Positions 1 to 5,698 of a stretch of 9,323 bases of DNA are shown here, one piece after another (within the stretch, counting starts at the first letter, position 1; each line of letters starts with the position of its first letter). Source of the DNA: Clostridia bacterium (lineage in GTDB: Bacteria; Bacillota_A; Clostridia; Oscillospirales; CAG-272). The notes under the pieces are model-generated. The model worked only from the letters and a program-made list of their open reading frames with translations, was not told the origin of the DNA and ran no database searches. The stretch lies in assembly GCA_017626655.1 (NCBI GenBank), contig JAGAIH010000406.1, positions 1 through 9,323 of the forward strand, given 5' to 3'. The position numbers were made by a program, and so were the translations under genes.

Positions 1-43
1 ATCAGTGTGTTTTTGGTTTTAGGAGAACGAAAAACGCACCACG

Positions 44-107
44 AAAGCCTTCCCTTGTGAGGGAAGGTGTCCTCCGAGCAAGCTCGGCGCGAAGCGTGAC
101 GGATGAG
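44..107. repeat. REP-like intergenic repeat with three adjacent hairpins
   Basis: The stretch folds into consecutive hairpins. CCTTCCCT (48-55) pairs with AGGGAAGG (60-67) around a TGTG loop. CCGAGC (74-79) pairs with GCTCGG (82-87). CGC (88-90) pairs with GCG (94-96) around GAA. TCC (70-72) can pair with GGA (101-103), closing the last two hairpins into one branched structure. It ends in GACGGATGAG. The layout resembles non-coding repeats that I remember as dispersed between genes in gut clostridia; that family link is from memory and a single copy is visible here. The first hairpin has no T-run, so it is not a standard terminator. Confidence 0.6.
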
Positions 108-211
108 TAGTCCCCCTACCCACTTCCACTCTGCTCCGTCAGACCGACAAACCCAAATTTGAAGCATAGACCGAATGCTCACAAGATCCATCCCCCGAAA
201 GGAGAACATCC

Positions 212-985
212 ATGAGACTCTGTATCCCCCTCCCCTGCCACTACCCCTGCGCCACCTCGGCCCAGGTCTGCGACGCCATCCGATCCGTGGCGGCTCTGGG
301 CTATGACGCCGTTGAGCTGTACGACTGGCGTATGCTGGACCCCGACGAGGTCAACGCCGCCCTGCGGGAGACCGGGGTGGAGCTGGTCAGCATGCTGGTC
401 ATGGAGACCCGCCTCACCGACCCCGCCTACCGCGAGCCCTGGCTCACCGCCTTGACCGAGGCCTGCGAGGCCGCCTCGAGAATGGGTGTCCGCCGCCTCA
501 TCACCCAGGTCGGCAACGACACGGGGGCTCCCCGCGAGGTCCAGCGCGCCGCTATCGTGGAGACCCTGACCGCCGCCAAGCCCATCCTGGAGAAATACGG
601 CGTCACAGTCATGCCCGAGCCGCTGAATACCAAGGTGGACCACCCCGGCTACTACCTCACCAACGCCGCCGAGGCCTTCGATATCGTCCGCGAGGTGGGA
701 TCCCCCTACGTCAAAGTGGTCTACGATATCTACCACCAGCAGATCACCGAGGGGGATATCATCCCCACGGTCACCCGGAATCTCGACCTTATCGCCCACC
801 TCCACGCCGCAGGCCACCCCGGCCGCCACGAGCTGTGGTACGGTGAGCTGAACTACCGTTACATCTTCAAGGCCATCGACCGGGCAGGCTACACGGGGTC
901 CTGCGGTCTGGAATACCGCCCCCTGGATCCCGTTGCCGAGAGCCTACGGAAAGCCAAACAGACCTACGGTGGCGGGGCATGGTGA
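212..985 (+). CDS. Sugar-phosphate isomerase/epimerase family protein, hydroxypyruvate isomerase-like
   Basis: The 257-aa product is a cytoplasmic TIM-barrel protein of the AP-endonuclease-2/xylose-isomerase-like superfamily. It is closest in pattern to hydroxypyruvate isomerase (Hyi), which interconverts hydroxypyruvate and tartronate semialdehyde. Hyi-type landmarks appear in order: MPEPLN with E136, DHPGYYL (143-149), YDIYHQQ (171-177) with D172 and H175, HLHAAGHPGRHE (196-207), GELNY (211-215) and GLEYRP (232-237) with E234. E136 and E234 correspond to the paired metal-binding/catalytic glutamates of the family, and the length is normal. There is no signal peptide. GAAAGGAGAA (197-206) lies about 7 nt before the ATG and fixes the start. 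The gene stands alone here and converges on the lipoprotein gene. The true substrate may be another ketose or keto-acid, since this superfamily is often misassigned, so no symbol is given. Confidence 0.85.
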   Translation: MRLCIPLPCHYPCATSAQVCDAIRSVAALGYDAVELYDWRMLDPDEVNAALRETGVELVSMLVMETRLTDPAYREPWLTALTEACEAASRMGVRRLITQVGNDTGAPREVQRAAIVETLTAAKPILEKYGVTVMPEPLNTKVDHPGYYLTNAAEAFDIVREVGSPYVKVVYDIYHQQITEGDIIPTVTRNLDLIAHLHAAGHPGRHELWYGELNYRYIFKAIDRAGYTGSCGLEYRPLDPVAESLRKAKQTYGGGAW

Positions 986-1024
986 GATCCCGATGCCATA
1001 CAGGAGCGGCGATAGCCCCCAAGG

Positions 1025-1041
1025 AGCTGTCCTGAACAGCT
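1025..1041. other. Small perfect hairpin after the isomerase-like gene
   Basis: AGCTGT (1025-1030) and ACAGCT (1036-1041) form a perfect 6-bp stem around a 5-nt loop, 40 nt after the stop codon at 983-985. No T-run follows directly. It may help to stabilise or pause the transcript ahead of the stronger terminator just downstream; that role is inferred. Confidence 0.4.
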
Positions 1042-1047
1042 AACCCC

Positions 1048-1091
1048 AAAAAACGAGCAGACCTCCCAAAAAGGGAAGCCTGCTCTTTTTT
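1048..1091. terminator. Bidirectional intrinsic terminator between convergent genes
   Basis: GAGCAG (1055-1060) pairs with CTGCTC (1080-1085), and an inner TCCC (1064-1067) pairs with GGGA (1073-1076) around an AAAAA loop. Six T residues (1086-1091) follow on the plus strand. Six A residues (1048-1053) precede the stem and become a T-run on the minus strand. It therefore can stop both the isomerase-like gene (+) and the lipoprotein gene (-), whose stop codon lies about 30 nt from the stem. Confidence 0.88.
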
Positions 1092-1114
1092 ATGCTTCAA
1101 AGAGGACTATGAAA

Positions 1115-4100
1115 TCAAGGCGTCACCTCAACCCCACGGATCACCGCCATGATGCAGAGTCCGTCGTCGTCCTCGTTAGGGACCAGGGCGAAGACCACGT
1201 CGACGGTCTGACCCGCGAAGGCGGAGAGATCAGCGCAGACGCCCGAGGGAGCGCCCTCAACGCCCTGGAAGACGATCTTGTCGGGGTGGGTGGCCACATC
1301 GTAGCCCGTGGAGGAGAAGTACTGCTTGGCCGAATCGTAGATGCCGGGATTGCCCGTCACGTCCGAGAAGCCGTTGCGGTTATACAGGGTACACTCGTTC
1401 CAGGTCTTGCCGCCGTCTGCGCTCCACATATACTTGTCGATGCCGCCCTCGGCGATGGCCCAGCCCGCCAGGGCCAGCTTGCCGCCGTCCACGGTGGTGT
1501 TCTTGTAGTCGATGAAGTCCAGGGGCTTGTCGGAGTTGGTCCCGCGGGAGTTATAAGGACCGTCCCCGTCGCCGTTGCCGTTGATGAAGTCGATCATGGA
1601 GGCGTAGCGCACGTCGGATACCGTCCAGCCCGAGGAGGGATCCACGTAGTAGCCGGGGCTTGTGCTGTCGTCAGCCTCGGGGGACTCGCCCGTGGAGAAG
1701 TCGATGGTACCCGCGATGGCGCCGCCCCTGTAGATCTCGCCCACACCCTTGGTGTTGAGTCGGCAGATATCCTCCAGGCTGTCGGCCAGACCTATGTAAG
1801 CGATATCCACGTAGGTCTCGGGGGAGGTGGTGATGTTGAAGACGTCGAAGCGGACGTGGAGGGCGGTGTAGGAGCCCGCGGAGTCGGGAGCGAAGGTAGG
1901 CAGATTCTGGTCCGTCAAGTCCACCAAAAGGACGTGCCAGTTCCCGTCAGCGATCAGCTCATTGACGTGGAAGCTGTCCCCTGCGTGGGCACCGGAATGC
2001 TCGGTGCTGGTGAAGAACTCGAACTGCACCGCCTCGGCGTTCTCCTTGGGCAGACGGTACTTCACCGCCAGGTACTGACCCGTGGGGCTCATATCCGAGT
2101 TGGCGAAGGCCTGGAAGAAGGCCTCGCTCGCGGCGTCCCCGGGACCGTAGAGACGGACGTAGGTCTTGTCCTCGGAAAGCTCGGCCTTACCGGGGAAGTT
2201 GGAGGTCTTGGTGGCCTGATACAGCACCTCGGCCTCGTTGTAGACGTTCATGGAGTTGGTCAGAATATCCTCCTCGGAGCCGGGCCAGCCTGCAAAGTCG
2301 GAGTCGGCCACGATCTTAAAGGTGCGGCTCTCGGCGCCGTCCATGTTGAAGGCGAAGGCGTAGGAGTAGGTGCCGTTCCGATCGTAATAGACGGTATAGC
2401 CGTCATAGTAGTGAGCGTGGCCCTTCTTGTCGGGGGTCTTGGAGGAGTTGACGGTCAGCTCCACCCACTTACCGTCGATCTTTTCATAGATCACGGGCGC
2501 GGTCATCTTCTCAAAGCCGTACACGCGCACAGCCTTGTTGTTGGAACCCCCCGATACCGTGAACTCGGCGGACTTGCCATTGGTGGACTTGATCTTGGGA
2601 AGGTACACGCTCTCCATAGCCTCGCCGTCCTGCACCGTCAGCTTCAGACCGTTCAGGCAGGTGTTTTCGCGTATCTTCTGCATATTGCTGTCGTCGGCGG
2701 AATCATAGAAGCCCCAAGGGGAGATGATGAGACAGAGCCTCATGGTGTCGCCCTTCTTGAGGGTGACGGCATCCAGATCCAGGGACAGGCTGTATCGGGC
2801 GTTGGCGCCCACCATGACGAAGCCCGCGTCGCACTTCTGCCCGCCGATGGTGAAGTCGGAATCGTAGATCATGAAGCCCAGGTTGACGTTGTTCTTCTCC
2901 CAGCCCGAAGCGGCGTTGCCCAGATCGTACAGCGCCACGTAGGGGAAGAGATCGCCCAGCTTCAGCACCTCGGGGGTAGCCTTCATGTTGGTGTTGCCGT
3001 GGATGATCTGATTACCCTCGCCCAGGTAGCCGATCTTCTGATACTTGCCCGCGTAGCCCTCCAGGGAGTAGAAGGAGAAATCGTGGGAGAAGTCTGCGAT
3101 GGAGATATCCTCCAGCACCTCGTAGTGGATCTCGTAGTAGGCGCGAAGCTCGTCGGTCTCGGGCATCTCCAGGTGGTTGTAGCTCACCTTGATGCGTCCG
3201 TCGTCCGAGATGTAGTCCATCTTGACGTCGGTGTAGACGGGACCCGAGGAGAGGATGGTGTTCTGGTAGTTCTCGGTGGCGGCGTAGCCTCCGTCCTTGT
3301 CGGTGTACTGGAGGAAGTATTGGTAGCCGCCGTGGGTGTGCTGAGGCTGGTTGCCGTAGCCCTCGCCTTCGGGAAGCTCAAACCAGTAGGGCATGGACAT
3401 GGAGCGGAAGTCGGGAAGAGTCCAGAGGTCGCGGGCGCCGTATAGAGGGCTGATACAGCTGGTCTCGGTGGTACCCAGGGACAGATGGTAGTAGGGCCAG
3501 AAGAACTGGATGGAGGAGAGCTGCTTCAGCGGCACCAGTCCCCAGTTCATGTAGAGGTTGAGTACCTTGAACTCGCTGGTGGAGCCTGCCTTCACCGAAA
3601 CGGGGAAGTAGGACTCGGAGTAGGAGGGATCCCCGGGATCGAAGATGGGCTCCTCGTTCTCGCCCTTGAAGTTCTTGTAGATCATGACGGGAATGGGCAG
3701 GAGCATATCGTTCTTGTCCAGGATCAACGCGTTCTCGCCGCAGCCACCCGTGAAGTAGGTGTAGACGTAGATGGTGCGGTCGGTGTCTCCGCCCGTGATG
3801 GTGACGTCGGAGGAGTAATGACGGTTCTGCTCGGTGAAGAAGGGCTCGTTGAAGCCGGTGCCGCCGATGTTGAATTTGTAGGCGCCGCGCAGGACGTCGT
3901 AGCCCGCGTAGGAGCTACCGCTGACCGTCTCCAGAGGATGCCGCTCAAACTCGGCCTCGCGGAGGAAGTCGGTAAATTCGTGGGTCTGATCCGTGTAGAG
4001 GCGGTGGCCCATGTAGAAGTCGTCGGCGGTGGTATTGGGATCGAAGCGGATCACGCCGCCCTCGGGCGTCGCGGTCTGGGTGACGGTATAGACCCCATCC

Positions 4101-5392
4101 TTCAGGGTGACCTCCAGCTTACCGCTGTTCTCGTGAGGCAGAAGGATGAAGCCCAGAATACCGGCATCGGTGATATCGAAGGCCAGATACTCACAGGTAG
4201 CAAAGTCCACGCCGTCCAGGGAATCGTGGGTTCCCTTGGCGTCCTTGACCACCAGCTTGGCCACCTTGTCGGCGGGAATGCTCGTAATCATACCCAGCCC
4301 GTCGATGCCCGAGATCTCCTCGGTGGCGACGAAGTGAAGCACCTGGTTCATCTTGTCGGAGTAGGTGTGGAAGGTGCGGTCCAAAAGGAGGGCGGGAGCC
4401 TCGGTGTTGAGCTTGACCGCCTTGATGTCCTTGATCTGGACCGTCTCGCCGTCGTTGCCGATGTCGAAGCGCAGGGAGGTGACGAAGCCGTAGTAATCCT
4501 CTACGGTATTCACGGCCACGGTGTAGGTGTTCCACTCGCCGTTGGCCTCCAGATCGAAGCGCACCTGCTGCTCGGAGCTGTGGCCGTTGCGGTCGCCCGC
4601 GATGAAGTAGAGGTAGCCCTCGCTGGAGGAGGCGGCCTTCACCGAGAACTGCACGGCGTTGTACTCCTCGGCAGGGAAGCTGTAGCCCTCCTTCCCCTTG
4701 TTGAGAGGGGTGTAGACGTAGGGATCGACGCCCACAGCCGTATAGGTGATGACGCCGTCCTTGACCGAGAACTCTCTCACGTCGTGGTTCTTGATGGAGG
4801 CTCTATTGATAATGAAATCCATCTCCTTGACCACGGTGGAGCCGCCCATGAAGTTCTGCCCCATGATGTGGGCGTCGTAGTAGTAGTAGCCCAGGCGGTA
4901 GAGGTTGGTATGGGGAGCGGCGGTGGACTGGGAGGCCATGTAGGTCTTGCCGTTCTCCATGCGGATGAAAACGTCCATGGTGTTCTCCAGGTAGACCTGC
5001 CCGTCGGGGGTGGTCAGGGAGGTCACCAGGTTATCCTTGGAGGAGGAGAGGGCGTACTCCAGAGCCATATTCCGGTTCTCGATGCGGTAGTGGGTACGCT
5101 TGGGGTTGGCATAGTAGGCCTGGACCCCGTTGGAGAGTCGGTTGGACAGCATGATGGTGTCGGCATAGGGGCCGGTCAGAGTGGGCTCGATCACGGGTTC
5201 GTCCTCCTTTTCGGTGTCTTTTTCGGTACCATCCCCGGAGCCGTCGGGATCGGTCTCGGAGGGGGAAGTAGGCGTATCGGTGATTTGACCCGAGGTGTCG
5301 GTGTCTCCGCCCCCCTGTCGGCAGGAGGTCAGCGCTCCTCCCAGGGTCATGGTCAGGCAGAGGGTCAGGATCAGCAGACGTTTGAGTTTCAT
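1115..5392 (-). CDS. Large surface lipoprotein of unknown function with two jelly-roll modules and an Asp-box-containing C-terminal domain
   Basis: The 1425-aa product starts with a lipoprotein signal peptide: basic MKLKR, hydrophobic core, lipobox LTSC with C24. It should therefore be lipid-anchored outside the membrane. Residues 25-70 form a Thr/Ser/Asp/Glu/Gly-rich tether. A jelly-roll module spans about 244-328 (NGEWNTYTVAV, then SLRFDIGNDG). The aromatic-rich middle, about 335-1050, matches no family I can name. A second jelly-roll lies at about 1105-1209 (DGNWHVLLVDLT). The last 170 residues form a separate domain with an acidic Gly/Asp loop (1271-1278) and one sialidase-type Asp box, SADGGKTW (1324-1331). 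No C-terminal anchor is present. AAAGGAA (minus strand, within 5402-5409) sits 9 nt before the ATG. A consensus promoter precedes it and a terminator follows. Surface glycan binding or cleavage is inferred from the modules and the divergent glycosidase-like gene; enzyme activity is unproven. Confidence 0.93.
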   Translation of the reverse strand: MKLKRLLILTLCLTMTLGGALTSCRQGGGDTDTSGQITDTPTSPSETDPDGSGDGTEKDTEKEDEPVIEPTLTGPYADTIMLSNRLSNGVQAYYANPKRTHYRIENRNMALEYALSSSKDNLVTSLTTPDGQVYLENTMDVFIRMENGKTYMASQSTAAPHTNLYRLGYYYYDAHIMGQNFMGGSTVVKEMDFIINRASIKNHDVREFSVKDGVITYTAVGVDPYVYTPLNKGKEGYSFPAEEYNAVQFSVKAASSSEGYLYFIAGDRNGHSSEQQVRFDLEANGEWNTYTVAVNTVEDYYGFVTSLRFDIGNDGETVQIKDIKAVKLNTEAPALLLDRTFHTYSDKMNQVLHFVATEEISGIDGLGMITSIPADKVAKLVVKDAKGTHDSLDGVDFATCEYLAFDITDAGILGFILLPHENSGKLEVTLKDGVYTVTQTATPEGGVIRFDPNTTADDFYMGHRLYTDQTHEFTDFLREAEFERHPLETVSGSSYAGYDVLRGAYKFNIGGTGFNEPFFTEQNRHYSSDVTITGGDTDRTIYVYTYFTGGCGENALILDKNDMLLPIPVMIYKNFKGENEEPIFDPGDPSYSESYFPVSVKAGSTSEFKVLNLYMNWGLVPLKQLSSIQFFWPYYHLSLGTTETSCISPLYGARDLWTLPDFRSMSMPYWFELPEGEGYGNQPQHTHGGYQYFLQYTDKDGGYAATENYQNTILSSGPVYTDVKMDYISDDGRIKVSYNHLEMPETDELRAYYEIHYEVLEDISIADFSHDFSFYSLEGYAGKYQKIGYLGEGNQIIHGNTNMKATPEVLKLGDLFPYVALYDLGNAASGWEKNNVNLGFMIYDSDFTIGGQKCDAGFVMVGANARYSLSLDLDAVTLKKGDTMRLCLIISPWGFYDSADDSNMQKIRENTCLNGLKLTVQDGEAMESVYLPKIKSTNGKSAEFTVSGGSNNKAVRVYGFEKMTAPVIYEKIDGKWVELTVNSSKTPDKKGHAHYYDGYTVYYDRNGTYSYAFAFNMDGAESRTFKIVADSDFAGWPGSEEDILTNSMNVYNEAEVLYQATKTSNFPGKAELSEDKTYVRLYGPGDAASEAFFQAFANSDMSPTGQYLAVKYRLPKENAEAVQFEFFTSTEHSGAHAGDSFHVNELIADGNWHVLLVDLTDQNLPTFAPDSAGSYTALHVRFDVFNITTSPETYVDIAYIGLADSLEDICRLNTKGVGEIYRGGAIAGTIDFSTGESPEADDSTSPGYYVDPSSGWTVSDVRYASMIDFINGNGDGDGPYNSRGTNSDKPLDFIDYKNTTVDGGKLALAGWAIAEGGIDKYMWSADGGKTWNECTLYNRNGFSDVTGNPGIYDSAKQYFSSTGYDVATHPDKIVFQGVEGAPSGVCADLSAFAGQTVDVVFALVPNEDDDGLCIMAVIRGVEVTP

Positions 5393-5435
5393 GGTATCAG
5401 ATTCCTTTCAGCGGAAAGTCCCGCAGATTACCTAT

Positions 5436-5464
5436 ATTATACAATGGGAACGAGTTTTTGTCAA
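5436..5464 (-). promoter_or_regulatory. Exact-consensus sigma-A promoter of the lipoprotein gene
   Basis: Read on the minus strand, TTGACA (5459-5464) is followed by a 17-nt spacer and TATAAT (5436-5441). This matches both hexamers and the ideal spacing of the housekeeping promoter. Transcription should begin near 5428-5430, giving a leader of about 37 nt that contains GCGG/CCGC arms (5411-5424) and the ribosome binding site. Confidence 0.9.
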
Positions 5465-5504
5465 CCGATACGGGCGATTTTCACAAATATCGGCATATTG
5501 CCAA
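5465..5504. promoter_or_regulatory. Inverted repeats next to the lipoprotein promoter, candidate operators
   Basis: CCGATA (5465-5470) and TATCGG (5488-5493) form an inverted repeat with centres 23 bp apart, close to two helical turns. It starts directly beside the -35 box (5459-5464) on its upstream side. A compact near-palindrome, GGCA-TAT-TGCC (5492-5502), overlaps the right arm. Their position fits binding by an activator or repressor, but no regulator gene is in the window. The arms are short, so chance occurrence remains possible. Confidence 0.35.
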
Positions 5505-5512
5505 AAAGGGAA

Positions 5513-5588
5513 GTACAAAAAGATCCCTGCCGCGTCCGCATATGGGTTTATTCGCCGCCTTCTACCGCTACTTTGTAAACTTTTGTAC
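5513..5588. repeat. Inverted octamers GTACAAAA / TTTTGTAC in the divergent region
   Basis: GTACAAAA (5513-5520) recurs inverted as TTTTGTAC (5581-5588). The right copy is itself half of a near-direct repeat, ACTTTGTA (5570-5577) and ACTTTTGTA (5579-5587). They lie between the two divergent promoters, within a 306-bp gene-free stretch (5393-5698) that otherwise holds only promoters, ribosome binding sites and the repeats listed. Function unknown; possibly binding sites for a shared regulator. Confidence 0.3.
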
Positions 5589-5615
5589 ATCCTGCGAAAA
5601 ACTCCTCCGAGCCTA

Positions 5616-5644
5616 TTGCATTTTTTGCTGTTATTTGTTATAAT
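5616..5644 (+). promoter_or_regulatory. Extended -10 sigma-A promoter of the GH99-like gene
   Basis: A perfect TATAAT (5639-5644) is preceded by TGT (5636-5638), an extended -10 element. A weak -35, TTGCAT (5616-5621), sits 17 nt upstream. Transcription should begin near 5651-5653, leaving a leader of about 46 nt. This places TTG at 5654, an in-frame alternative start, at the very 5' end of the mRNA and argues against its use. Confidence 0.82.
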
Positions 5645-5683
5645 AACACTATCTTGTGGAAATCCGTTCGATTTCCGCTACAG

Positions 5684-5690
5684 AAAGGAA
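5684..5690 (+). promoter_or_regulatory. Ribosome binding site that decides the start of the GH99-like gene
   Basis: AAAGGAA lies 8 nt before ATG 5699. The reading frame is open upstream to TTG 5654, but only ATG 5699 has a ribosome binding site and yields a clean signal peptide starting MKKKF, so 5699 is taken as the start. Confidence 0.85.
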
Positions 5691-5698
5691 ACACAGTC

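Noticed and set aside
150..180. Possible promoter TTGAAG upstream of the isomerase-like gene
   Set aside because: No acceptable -10 box follows at proper spacing; the real promoter may lie left of the window or be weak.
179..829. 216-codon minus-strand open frame opposite the isomerase-like gene
   Set aside because: Gly/Val/Asp-rich shadow of a clearly coding plus-strand gene with family motifs.
1109..3445. 778-codon open frame on the plus strand, antisense to the lipoprotein gene
   Set aside because: Its product is a low-complexity Gly/Val/His/Asp string without domains or a ribosome binding site. It is the usual antisense shadow of a GC-rich gene.
5444..5459. Possible catabolite-repression (cre) site in the lipoprotein promoter spacer
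   Set aside because: The left half ATGGGAACG fits, but the right half lacks the CA of the consensus; at least three mismatches make it too weak to call.
3485..5578. 697-codon open frame on the plus strand, antisense to the lipoprotein gene
   Set aside because: Val/Gly/His-rich composition with no recognisable domain. It also runs through the divergent promoter region, which a real gene would not be expected to do.
5458..5643. Short plus-strand open frame in the divergent region
   Set aside because: No ribosome binding site, non-ATG start, and it overlaps both promoters.
5654..5698. TTG at 5654 as the start of the GH99-like gene
   Set aside because: It would sit at the predicted 5' end of the mRNA, has no ribosome binding site and would put a polar stretch before the signal peptide.
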